From assembly GCA_050013875.1 (NCBI GenBank), contig JBEKEK010000015.1:32146-96145 (forward strand): DNA of 64,000 bases, given 5' to 3'. This stretch comes from Trebonia sp050013875 (GTDB taxonomy: Bacteria; Actinomycetota; Actinomycetes; Streptosporangiales; Streptosporangiaceae). How positions within the stretch are numbered: the first letter of the stretch is position 1; every line of letters starts with the position of its first letter. Of this stretch, positions 18,813 through 26,724 are shown piece by piece. The notes below the pieces were generated by a model. It had not been told where the DNA came from. It was given only the letters and a program-made list of their open reading frames with translations, and did no database searches. The position numbers were made by a program, and so were the translations under genes.

Positions 18813-19577
18813 TCACCCGGTGACGGGGGCCCTGGCCAGCTCGCGCAGCCGGCCGAGGGTGTCACCGGGGCGGCCGGCCAGCACCCGGACCTCCGGCAGC
18901 AGCTCGCGGATCTCGCGCGCTTCCCGGCCGCCTGTCCGCACGCCGCCGGCGGTGGCCGCGGACAAGACGATCAGGCTGGTCCCGGTCTCGACGGCGAGGT
19001 TGACGACCTCCTCGGTGGGCAGGTCGGCGGCTAGGTGGTGCACCTGCCAGTGGTCCTCGCGCAGGGCCGCCACCGCCATCAGGGCCGGCAGCCCGTGCCG
19101 CTCGCCGGGCGGCGTCGTGACCAGCGCCACGCCCCGCGGACGGCCTTGCGGCTGGTGCATCCGGGCGGCGACGAGGCGCTCGCAGATCGCGGTCGCGCGG
19201 TGCTCCGCGGCGATTGACAGCTCACCGGCGGCCCAGGCCGTCCCCACCCGGCGCAGCGCCGGGGCGATGACCAGGTCGCACAGCTCGGTAAGGGGCGCTC
19301 CCGCGGACAGCCGGGCGAAATCGCGCCGGGCCGACGTCTCATCCCCGGTAACCAGCGCCTCATACAGCCGGTAGGCCTGCATCGCCCAGTCCTTGACCCT
19401 GAGCTCCTGCCGCGGCTCGACGCCGACCGCCCGCCGGGCCGCGAGCTCGGCCACGTCGCCTTCGTTCACCTCGTAGCCGCGCGGGGTCTTGCGGGCCGGC
19501 AGCGTGCCCTGGCGGACCCAGCCGTAAGCGGTCTGGTAGTGCACCCCGAGCCTGTCGGCAGCGTCACGTAGCTGAAT
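18813..19577 (-). CDS. CarH/LitR-type B12-dependent light-sensing MerR regulator
   Basis: The 254-residue protein has a MerR-like helix-turn-helix (LRDAADRLGVHYQTAYGWVRQGTLPA), a helical cap and a cobalamin-binding Rossmann domain. The cap carries W-x9-EH (Trp115, Glu125, His126 in GTAWAAGELSIAAEHRAT), the hallmark of adenosylcobalamin photoreceptors; GERHG offers the lower-ligand His. No ATG, GTG or TTG precedes the helix-turn-helix in frame. The only start keeping the domain intact is ATT at 19577, with AGGAG 8 bp upstream. A GTG at 19544 would cut the first DNA-binding helix. CarH/LitR proteins repress in the dark and release DNA when light breaks the Co-C bond. It is divergent from a photolyase/lipid operon, its likely target. 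Confidence 0.9.
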   Translation of the reverse strand: MQLRDAADRLGVHYQTAYGWVRQGTLPARKTPRGYEVNEGDVAELAARRAVGVEPRQELRVKDWAMQAYRLYEALVTGDETSARRDFARLSAGAPLTELCDLVIAPALRRVGTAWAAGELSIAAEHRATAICERLVAARMHQPQGRPRGVALVTTPPGERHGLPALMAVAALREDHWQVHHLAADLPTEEVVNLAVETGTSLIVLSAATAGGVRTGGREAREIRELLPEVRVLAGRPGDTLGRLRELARAPVTG

Positions 19578-19599
19578 GGCGGGTACTCCTACCTTTGTG

Positions 19600-19642
19600 T
19601 TTTAGTGAATTTTAGTCATGATTACTTTTAGTGTGGCTTAGT
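19600..19642. promoter_or_regulatory. Four direct repeats, candidate CarH/LitR operator
   Basis: The AT-rich gap between the photoreceptor gene and the photolyase operon holds TTTTAGT at 19600, 19610 and 19626 and a variant GCTTAGT at 19636. They form two pairs with 10-bp spacing, and the two pairs are 16 bp apart. The third repeat covers a possible -35 (19626-19631) placed 17 bp before TATAGG (19649-19654), the likely -10 of the operon. On the other strand TATAAT reads at 19652-19647. CarH is known to bind tandem direct repeats as a tetramer; assignment here is inferred. Confidence 0.6.
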
Positions 19643-19680
19643 ATTGATTATAGGTCGCGGACCGGAGGAGGCGGCACAAT

Positions 19681-21126
19681 ATGGGACTGACGTACTCATC
19701 TGTGGTGTACGCGGAGCCGGACGAGGTGTTCGCCTGGCACACCCTGCCGGGGGCCATCACGCGCCTGATGCCGCCATGGCAGCCGGTGCGCGTGGTGCAG
19801 GAAGCACCTTCGGTCCGCGACGGCCAGGCGGTGCTCGCACTGCCCGGCGGGCTGCGTTGGGTGGCCGGCCATGATCCGGCCAGCTACGACCCGCCCCGCC
19901 AGTTCGCTGACGTCCTGCAGCGGCCGCTCGGGGCCGCGCTGTCCTGGCGGCACACCCATCTGTTCGAGCCCGTACCAGGGGGCACCAGGGTGGTCGACGT
20001 CGTCTCCACGCCGGTCCCGGCCTGGGCACTTCGGCCGATGTTCGGGTACCGGCACCGGCAGCTCGCGGCGGACCTGGCCGCGCACGCGCGGGCCAGGCAG
20101 GTATGCCCAGAGCCGCTGACGATCGCCCTCACCGGGTCAGGCGGCACGGTCGGCTCGGCGCTGGCCGCGCTGCTCACCACCGGCGGCCACCGGGTGATCC
20201 GGCTGGTCCGGCACGTGCCGCGCAACGAAGGCGAACGCCAGTGGCGGCCCGACGGCCCGGACCGGGAACTGCTGGCCGGCGTCGACGCGGTGATCCACCT
20301 GGCGGGCGCCTCGATCGGCGGCCGCTTCACCCCGGAACGCAAGCGGGAGATCCTGTCAAGCCGGATCGGCCCGACCCGCGCGCTGGCCACCCTGGCGGCC
20401 AGGAACGCCGGCCAGCTGCGCGCCTTCGTCACCGCGTCCGCGGTGGGCTTCTACGGTGCCGACCGCGGCGACGAGATCCTGACCGAGGACAGCGGCCGCG
20501 GCGACGGGTTCCTGGCCGACGTGTCGGCCGCCTGGGAGGACGCGGCCGCCCCGGCCCCGGCCGCGGGGATCAGGTCGGTTCAGGTCCGCACCGGCATCGT
20601 GCAGACGCCGCGCGGCGGCGTACTGCGCCTGTTCTACCCGGTCTTCGAGGCCGGCCTGGGCGGGCCGATCGGGGACGGCAGGGGGTGGATGCCCTGGATC
20701 GAGATCGACGACCTGCTCGACATCTACCTGCGGGCCGTTACCGACCCCGCCCTGACCGGGCCGGTCAACGCGGTCGCACCGGAGCCGGCCAGGAACTCCG
20801 AGTACACCAAGACCCTCGGCCGGGTGCTTGGCCGGCCCACGCTGATCCCGGTGCCACCGATGGCGCCGCGGCTGCTGCTTGGCGACGAGGGAGCCAGGGA
20901 GCTGGCGGAGGCGAGCCAGCGGGCCCGGCCGGGGGTGCTCGCCGCGCTTGGCCACCCGTTCAGGTACCCGGACCTGGACGGCGGGCTGCGCCACGTCCTC
21001 GGCCGCACCCAGACCACCGCAAGCCCGGAGATACCACGCCAGCGGGGCGCCGAGGCGGGCCGGCAACCATCGCCGATCCCCGGCACCACCAATCCGGATA
21101 GCCCCACAGACCGAAGGCAGAGGTAA
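19681..21126 (+). CDS. TIGR01777-type NAD-dependent epimerase with N-terminal SRPBCC domain
   Basis: The 481-residue protein has an N-terminal SRPBCC/START-like domain (about 1-140) and a C-terminal extended short-chain dehydrogenase of the SDR39U1 type (from about 147: IALTGSGGTVGSALAALL). VIHLAGASIGGRFTPERKREILSSRIGPTRAL and SAVGFYG are family signatures. The catalytic Tyr of classical SDRs is in the GFYG context. A strong GGAGGAGG site precedes the ATG. It is the first gene of the light-regulated operon; similar genes accompany photolyase and CFA synthase genes in other LitR clusters. The substrate is unknown. Confidence 0.88.
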   Translation: MGLTYSSVVYAEPDEVFAWHTLPGAITRLMPPWQPVRVVQEAPSVRDGQAVLALPGGLRWVAGHDPASYDPPRQFADVLQRPLGAALSWRHTHLFEPVPGGTRVVDVVSTPVPAWALRPMFGYRHRQLAADLAAHARARQVCPEPLTIALTGSGGTVGSALAALLTTGGHRVIRLVRHVPRNEGERQWRPDGPDRELLAGVDAVIHLAGASIGGRFTPERKREILSSRIGPTRALATLAARNAGQLRAFVTASAVGFYGADRGDEILTEDSGRGDGFLADVSAAWEDAAAPAPAAGIRSVQVRTGIVQTPRGGVLRLFYPVFEAGLGGPIGDGRGWMPWIEIDDLLDIYLRAVTDPALTGPVNAVAPEPARNSEYTKTLGRVLGRPTLIPVPPMAPRLLLGDEGARELAEASQRARPGVLAALGHPFRYPDLDGGLRHVLGRTQTTASPEIPRQRGAEAGRQPSPIPGTTNPDSPTDRRQR

Positions 21127-21154
21127 GGCGTATCGCTGAATCAGGAGGACGCAG

Positions 21155-22468
21155 GTGACCGTGACCGGACGCAGGATCGCCGTTATCGGGGGCGGCATCA
21201 GCGGGCTCACGGCGGCCCACATCTTGTCGCGGACTGACGAGGTGACCCTCTTCGAGGCCGCCGCGCGGCTCGGCGGCCACGCCGACACGCACCTGGCCGA
21301 CGCGCCGGGCGGGGGGCAGGTGCCCGTCGACACCGGCTTCATCGTCTACAACGAGCAGACGTACCCGCTGCTCACCCGGCTTTTCGGCGAGCTCGGGGTG
21401 GCGACCCAGGCGTCGGAGATGAGCATGTCGGTCAGCTGCACCGGCTGCGGCGTGCGCTACGCGGGCAAGCGCGGCCTGGCCGGCCTGGGCCTGGGCCTGC
21501 CCGGCGGCGGCCGCCGCTACCTGCAGATGCTGGCGGAGGTACCGAAGTTCCACCGGGCCGCCCGGCGGCTGCTTGCGTCGGTGCCGTCCCGCCCGGCGCT
21601 GACCGTCGCCGATCCGAAGGGGGCGGAGCCTAACGCCGGTCCCACGCTCGGCGATTTCCTGCGCGAGGGCGGCTTCTCCAATTACTTCATCACCCACTTC
21701 GCGGTGCCGCTGGTCGCGGCGGTGTGGTCCTGCCCGCAGGGCACGGCGCTCGGCTACCCGGCCAAGTACCTGTTCGCGTTCCTCGCCAATCACGGCATGC
21801 TGTCGGTCACCGGGTCGCCGCAGTGGCGCACGGTCACCGGCGGGTCCAGGCGCTACGTCGAGCGGATCGCGGCCGGCCTGACGCAGGTGAAGCTCTCCTC
21901 CCCGGTGCGGTCGGTCCGCCGCTACCCCGACGGGGTTGAGGTGCGGGACGCCTCCGGCGACCTGCTCGCGTTCGACGCGGTGGTCATCGCCACCCACCCC
22001 GACCAGGCGCTGCGGCTGCTCGACCCGCCCATCGGGGCGGAACGCCCGGTGCTCGGCGCGTTCCGCTACACACCCAACCAGGCGGTGCTGCACACCGACA
22101 CCCGGGTGCTGCCCCCGTACGCGGCGGTCCGCGCGTCCTGGAACTACACCCTCAGCTGCGCCGGCGGTCAGACCTCGGCGCCCGCCCGGGTCAGCTACTA
22201 CATGAACCGGCTGCAGGGGCTGCCGCCTGACCAGGACTACATCGTCACGCTCGGCGGCCGGCAGGACGTGGACCCGGAGCGGATCATCGCCGTGATGGAC
22301 TACGCCCATCCGGCCTACACCCGCGAGTCGGTCGCCGCGCAGTCCCGGCTGCCGGGGCTGAATACCCCGGTGACGGCGTTCGCCGGCGCTTACCACGGCT
22401 GGGGATTCCACGAGGATGGCTGCAAGGCGGGTGTGGCCGCGGCGCTGGCACTGGGCGGCGTCTGGTGA
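21155..22468 (+). CDS. FAD-dependent amine-oxidase-type oxidoreductase
   Basis: The 437-residue flavoprotein begins with a dinucleotide motif (IAVIGGGISGLTAAHIL) and GGHADTH, and ends with FAGAYHGWGFHEDGCKAG, the usual FAD-contacting end. NAD/FAD-binding proteins of this kind sit beside DUF1365 and cyclopropane synthase genes in many bacteria. UfaD of furan fatty acid synthesis in Rhodobacter is a flavoprotein working with a CFA-type methyltransferase, so a role oxidising a methylated acyl chain is possible (inference). The GTG start is preceded by AGGAGGA. The stop overlaps the DUF1365 start by 4 bp. Confidence 0.9.
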   Translation: MTVTGRRIAVIGGGISGLTAAHILSRTDEVTLFEAAARLGGHADTHLADAPGGGQVPVDTGFIVYNEQTYPLLTRLFGELGVATQASEMSMSVSCTGCGVRYAGKRGLAGLGLGLPGGGRRYLQMLAEVPKFHRAARRLLASVPSRPALTVADPKGAEPNAGPTLGDFLREGGFSNYFITHFAVPLVAAVWSCPQGTALGYPAKYLFAFLANHGMLSVTGSPQWRTVTGGSRRYVERIAAGLTQVKLSSPVRSVRRYPDGVEVRDASGDLLAFDAVVIATHPDQALRLLDPPIGAERPVLGAFRYTPNQAVLHTDTRVLPPYAAVRASWNYTLSCAGGQTSAPARVSYYMNRLQGLPPDQDYIVTLGGRQDVDPERIIAVMDYAHPAYTRESVAAQSRLPGLNTPVTAFAGAYHGWGFHEDGCKAGVAAALALGGVW

Positions 22469-23241
22469 CCAGTACAGAGCTTGCTCTCCCCGCTCGCTGG
22501 GGCCGGCCGCTGGCCGAGGGGGCGGCGCTCTACGAGTGCCGGATCGCGCACGTCAGGCAGTCGCCGCTGCGCCACGCGTTCAACTACCGCAGCTACCAGT
22601 GGCTGGTCGACCTGGACAGGCTGCCCCGGCCCGGCGGGTGGGCGTCGCTGCTGTCCGGCTTCCGTGCCCGCGATCACCTCGGCGATCCGGAGCGGAGCAT
22701 CAGGGCCAACGTCGACGAGTTCCTGCGCGCCCGCGGCGTGGATTTGGGTGGCGGCCGGGTGCTGATGCTCGCCCAGGCCCGGGTGCTCGGGTACGTGTTC
22801 AACCCGCTGACCCTGTACTGGTGCCACCGCGCCGACGGCACGCTCGCCTGCGTGATCGCGGAGGTGCACAACACCTACCATCAGCGCCACGCCTACCTGG
22901 TGCACACCGACAGCCAGGGCCGCGGGCGGGCGGACAAGGAGCTCTACGTCTCGCCGTACCACCCGGTCGACGGCTGGTACCAGATGAGCCTGCCGCGCCC
23001 GGCGGAGCGGCTGGCGGTCACCATCACCCTGAACCGCCCGAACGGGCACCGGTTCGTCGCCAGCGTCCGTGGCACCGCCGTGCCCGCGACCAAGCTAGCC
23101 CTGCTGCGGGCCGCCGTGCGGCATCCGTGCTCCACCGTCATGGTGTCCGCGCGGATCCGCTGGCAGGGGATCAAGTTGTACGCGCGGGGGCTGCGGCCGG
23201 TGCCGCGACCGCACCGCCGACCGCAAGAGGGGGTCCAGTGA
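22465..23241 (+). CDS. DUF1365 domain protein
   Basis: The 258-residue protein matches DUF1365: YECRIAHVRQSPLRHAFNYRSYQWLVDLD, RVLGYVFNPLTLYWCHR, VIAEVHNTYHQRHAYLV and KELYVSPYHPVDGWYQM. It has no membrane segment. The function is unassigned, but DUF1365 almost always lies between an FAD oxidoreductase and a CFA synthase-like gene, as here. Both junctions are 4-bp or smaller overlaps, so the three are tightly co-translated and likely act on the same lipid. Confidence 0.92.
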   Translation: MTSTELALPARWGRPLAEGAALYECRIAHVRQSPLRHAFNYRSYQWLVDLDRLPRPGGWASLLSGFRARDHLGDPERSIRANVDEFLRARGVDLGGGRVLMLAQARVLGYVFNPLTLYWCHRADGTLACVIAEVHNTYHQRHAYLVHTDSQGRGRADKELYVSPYHPVDGWYQMSLPRPAERLAVTITLNRPNGHRFVASVRGTAVPATKLALLRAAVRHPCSTVMVSARIRWQGIKLYARGLRPVPRPHRRPQEGVQ

Positions 23242-24521
23242 TAAGCACCCAGCACGACACGATAAATACCCAGCACGACACCGGATTGATTATCGACCCG
23301 ATCCGGTGGCCCGACATCGCCGTGGCGCAGGGCTCGGCGCCGCGCGCGGAGATCGCCCGTCTGCTGTTCGGCGCGGCCGCCGCCCGGCTTCCCATCCTGG
23401 TCCGGCTGCCCGACGGCCGCCAGCTCGGCGCGGGGGCGCCGGACGCGCCGCTGATGACGGTCCGCGATCCCGCTGCCTTCTTTACCCGCGTGGGGGCGGG
23501 CGGCCTGATCGGGTTCGGCGAATCCTACATGGCGGGCGACTGGGACTGCGAGGACCTGACCGGCCTGCTGACCGTCTTCGCCCGCAACGTCAGCGACCTC
23601 GTGCCGACGCCGTTCCAGCGGCTGCGCAGCCTGGCGGTGCGCCGGCAGCCAACCACCGACGACCAGAACAAGGCAGGCGCCCGGCGCAACATCGGCCGCC
23701 ACTACGACCTCTCCAACGACTTCTTCGCCCTCTTCCTCGACGAGAGCATGACGTACTCCTCGGCCCTGTTCGAGCCCGGCGCCGACGGAACGCCGGCCGC
23801 GGCCGACCGGCTGCTCGGGCAAGCGCAGCAGCGCAAGATCGACCGGCTGCTCGACGAGGCGCGGGTGCGCCCCGGCTGCCAGCTGCTCGAGATCGGCACC
23901 GGCTGGGGTGAGCTGGCGATCCAGGCCGCCAAGCGCGGAGCCCTGGTCCGAACCGTCACGATCTCCGCGGCCCAGCATGAGCTCGCCGCCCGCCGGGTGG
24001 CCGAGGCCGGGCTGGCCGATCGGGTCAGCGTGGAGCTGCGCGATTACCGGGACGTGGACGGCCAGTACGACGCCATCTGCTCGGTCGAGATGATCGAGGC
24101 GGTCGGCGACCGCTACTGGGACACCTACTTCGCCCGGCTCGACCAGCTGCTGGCGCCGGGCGGCCGCGTCGCGCTGCAGACGATCACGATGCCGCACGAC
24201 CGGATGATGGCGACCAGGCGCACCTACACCTGGATTCACAAGTACATCTTCCCCGGCGGCCTGATCCCCTCGGTCACCGCGATCGAGGCCAGCCTGAGCC
24301 GTACCCGGCTGCGGGTCAGCGGGCGGCACGACTTCGGCCCGCACTACGCGGAGACCCTGCGGATCTGGCGGGACCGGTTCGGCGCCCGTGGTGACGTGGT
24401 GGCCGCGCTTGGCTTCGACGAGGTCTTCCGCCGGATGTGGCTGTTCTACCTGTGCTACGCCGAGGCTGGCTTCCGCGCCGGGTACCTGAATGTCAGCCAG
24501 CTCACCCTGGACCGGGCATGA
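23238..24521 (+). CDS. CFA-family fatty acyl phospholipid methyltransferase, copy 1
   Basis: The 427-residue SAM-dependent methyltransferase shows the cyclopropane synthase pattern: RNIGRHYDLSNDFFALFLDESMTYSSALF, SAM motif LLEIGTGWGELAIQAA, SVEMIEAVGDRYWDTYF and a C-terminal YLCYAEAGFRAGYL. CFA-family enzymes methylate the double bond of membrane acyl chains to give cyclopropane, methylene or mid-chain methyl groups. The GTG at 23238 overlaps the DUF1365 stop. The first 20 residues contain a short repeat (STQHDT, NTQHDT) that is not part of the fold. A second paralogue follows. Confidence 0.92.
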   Translation: MISTQHDTINTQHDTGLIIDPIRWPDIAVAQGSAPRAEIARLLFGAAAARLPILVRLPDGRQLGAGAPDAPLMTVRDPAAFFTRVGAGGLIGFGESYMAGDWDCEDLTGLLTVFARNVSDLVPTPFQRLRSLAVRRQPTTDDQNKAGARRNIGRHYDLSNDFFALFLDESMTYSSALFEPGADGTPAAADRLLGQAQQRKIDRLLDEARVRPGCQLLEIGTGWGELAIQAAKRGALVRTVTISAAQHELAARRVAEAGLADRVSVELRDYRDVDGQYDAICSVEMIEAVGDRYWDTYFARLDQLLAPGGRVALQTITMPHDRMMATRRTYTWIHKYIFPGGLIPSVTAIEASLSRTRLRVSGRHDFGPHYAETLRIWRDRFGARGDVVAALGFDEVFRRMWLFYLCYAEAGFRAGYLNVSQLTLDRA

Positions 24522-25867
24522 CCGCGGCGGCCGGGGCGACTCCGGCCGGGGTCACTCCGGCTCCGGTCACTCCGGCTCGGGCGAAGGCGAACGAGCCCGA
24601 GAGGCCACCGCGCCGGGCCGACGCGGCGACGACGATCGCCTGGGCAGCCGCCCGGGCCGGCGTCGACCTGCCGGTGCGGGTGCGCGCCTGGGACAAGAGC
24701 GAGGCCGGCCCGGCCGGCCCGGTGACCGTCGTGCTGCGCTCACCGCTGGCGCTGCGCCGCGCGCTGTGGCGGCCCGGTGAGCTTGGGCTGGCGCGCGCCT
24801 ACGTCAGCGGCGATCTCGACGTCGAGGGTGACCTCACCGAGGGGTTGCGGCTGGCCTGGGGCGCGATCCGCGCCGCTCAGTCCGGCCGCCAGGCCCCGGG
24901 CGGCCGGGCCGGCTGGGGACCGGGCCGGTGGGCGGACGCCGTGTCGGCGTCGGCGCTGGCAGCGAGCCGCCTCGGGATAATCGGCCCGCCGCCGTCGCCA
25001 CCGGAGTCCGAGATCAGGCACTCCGGCCGACCGCACAGCCGGGCCAGGGACCGGGCCGTGATCGCCGGTCATTACGACCTGCCGGTCTCGTTCTACCGGC
25101 TGATCCTCGACTCCTCAATGGCCTACTCCTCCGGCTACTGGAAGAGCGACGCCCCCGGCTACGGCCTGGCCGACGCCCAGCGGGACAAACTCGAGCTGAT
25201 CTCGGGCAAGCTCGGGCTCGGCCGGGACACCGCACTGCTTGACCTGGGCTGCGGCTGGGGGTCGCTCACGGTGCACGCCGCGGCGCGGCGCCAAGCCCGC
25301 GTCACCGCGGTCACGCTCTCCGCGGAGCAGGGCGGCTACACCCGCGAGCGGCTGCGCGGGCTCGGCCTGGCCGGCCAGGCCGAGGTACTGATCCAGGACT
25401 ACCGGGATACCTCGGGCGGCCCGTACGACGCGATCGCGTCGGTCGAGATGGGCGAGCACGTGGGGGCAGGCAACTACCCCGCCTTCTGCAGCGCGCTGCA
25501 CGGCCTGCTGCGCCCCGGGGGCCGGCTGCTCATCCAGCAGATGTCACGCGGCGGGAACCACCCAGGCGGCGGCCCCTTCATCGAGTCCTACGTCGCCGCC
25601 GACATGCACATGCGGCCGGTCGGTGAGACGGTCGGGCTGCTCGAGGACGCGGGCCTTGAGGTGCTCGGGGTCGAGGCGATGCGGCCGCATTACGTGCGCA
25701 CGATCAGGGCCTGGCTGGACAACCTGGAGCGGAAGCTGCCCGAGGTCGAGGCCATCATCGGGCCGGAGCGCGCCCGGCTGTGGAGGCTGTACCTGGCGGG
25801 CGGCGCGCTGGCGTTCGAAGAGGGCCGGATGGGCGTCGACCAGATCCTCGCGGCCAGGCGCGCATGA
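24518..25867 (+). CDS. CFA-family fatty acyl phospholipid methyltransferase, copy 2
   Basis: The 449-residue protein is a divergent paralogue of the preceding gene: HYDLPVSFYRLILDSSMAYSSGYW, SAM motif LLDLGCGWGSLTVHAA, SVEMGEHVGAGNYPAFC and HYVRTIRAWLDNLE. The ATG overlaps the upstream stop by 4 bp. Its C-terminus (YLAGGALAFEEGRMGVDQIL) differs from copy 1 and lacks a Cys there. Two unequal CFA-type genes in one operon suggest two successive or alternative alkylations, or a heteromeric enzyme; the product cannot be read from sequence. The N-terminus to about residue 35 is Pro/Thr/Ala-rich. Confidence 0.9.
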   Translation: MTAAAGATPAGVTPAPVTPARAKANEPERPPRRADAATTIAWAAARAGVDLPVRVRAWDKSEAGPAGPVTVVLRSPLALRRALWRPGELGLARAYVSGDLDVEGDLTEGLRLAWGAIRAAQSGRQAPGGRAGWGPGRWADAVSASALAASRLGIIGPPPSPPESEIRHSGRPHSRARDRAVIAGHYDLPVSFYRLILDSSMAYSSGYWKSDAPGYGLADAQRDKLELISGKLGLGRDTALLDLGCGWGSLTVHAAARRQARVTAVTLSAEQGGYTRERLRGLGLAGQAEVLIQDYRDTSGGPYDAIASVEMGEHVGAGNYPAFCSALHGLLRPGGRLLIQQMSRGGNHPGGGPFIESYVAADMHMRPVGETVGLLEDAGLEVLGVEAMRPHYVRTIRAWLDNLERKLPEVEAIIGPERARLWRLYLAGGALAFEEGRMGVDQILAARRA

Positions 25868-25877
25868 CGGAGGCCCT

Positions 25878-26669
25878 GTGTTCTGGCTAACGGTACTGGT
25901 CACCGCCTGCGCGGTCCTCGCGGTGGTGGCCGTCGCCTTCGTCATCGGCGCCAGCACCGGCAAGCACAGCATCATGGACGTGGCCTGGGGCGCCAGCATC
26001 GCGGTGGCGGGCCTGGTGAGCTTCCTGGTGTCGATGGGGCACGGCGTTCCCGGCCGCCGCTGGCCGCTGGCGGCCGCGGCCGTGCTCTGGGGTGCCCGGC
26101 TGGCGCTGCACATAGCGGTCCGCGCACGCGGCAAGGGCGAGGACCCACGCTACGGTGAGCTGCTCAAAAAAGCGCCGGGCAACCGGAACTTGTACGCGCT
26201 GCGCATGGTCTACCTGCCCCAGCTGCTGATCTTGTGGGTGGCTTGCCTGCCGCTGACGGCCGGCATGACCGCGGCCGCGCCGGCCGGCCCGCTCACGGTC
26301 ATCGGCGGCGTCGTCTGGCTGGCCGGGTTCGTCTTCGAGGTCGTTGGCGACTGGCAACTCGCGCAGTTCCGCGGTGACCCGGCTAACAAGGGACAGCTGA
26401 TGGACCGCGGGCTGTGGCGCTACACCAGGCACCCGAACTACTTCGGCGACGCGTGCATGTGGTGGGGGCTGTTCGCCATCAGCTACGGATCGCCGATCCA
26501 GCTGGTGACGGTGGTGTCGCCACTGATGATGACGTGGATCCTGACCAGGGGCACCGGCCAGCGGATGACCGATCGCCGGATGGCGGGGAGCCGCCCCGGC
26601 TACGCTGCGTACGCCGCCCGGACCAGCGGGTTCATCCCCCTTCCGCCGCGACGCGTCCCGCCGCGGTAG
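25878..26669 (+). CDS. DUF1295 integral membrane protein (steroid 5-alpha-reductase/ICMT-like)
   Basis: The 263-residue protein has about six membrane helices and the DUF1295 core: KHSIMDVAWGAS near the start, FEVVGDWQLAQFRGDPANKGQLMDRGLWRYTRHPNYFGDACMWWGLF toward the end. The basic RYTRHPNYFG segment is the conserved cofactor-side motif of this reductase/methyltransferase superfamily. GTG at 25878 follows GGAGG closely. It is the usual companion of the CFA/DUF1365 genes in LitR-type clusters and may reduce or methylate a lipid; this is not established. Confidence 0.9.
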   Translation: MFWLTVLVTACAVLAVVAVAFVIGASTGKHSIMDVAWGASIAVAGLVSFLVSMGHGVPGRRWPLAAAAVLWGARLALHIAVRARGKGEDPRYGELLKKAPGNRNLYALRMVYLPQLLILWVACLPLTAGMTAAAPAGPLTVIGGVVWLAGFVFEVVGDWQLAQFRGDPANKGQLMDRGLWRYTRHPNYFGDACMWWGLFAISYGSPIQLVTVVSPLMMTWILTRGTGQRMTDRRMAGSRPGYAAYAARTSGFIPLPPRRVPPR

Positions 26670-26724
26670 CCCGGCGGACGGCCGCCCCTGCGAACCGAGG
26701 TCAGAGGAGATCGAGGGAGACCCG

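Noticed and set aside
20960..22411. 483-codon open frame on the minus strand
   Set aside because: It lies antisense to the FAD oxidoreductase and epimerase genes and has no recognisable domain.
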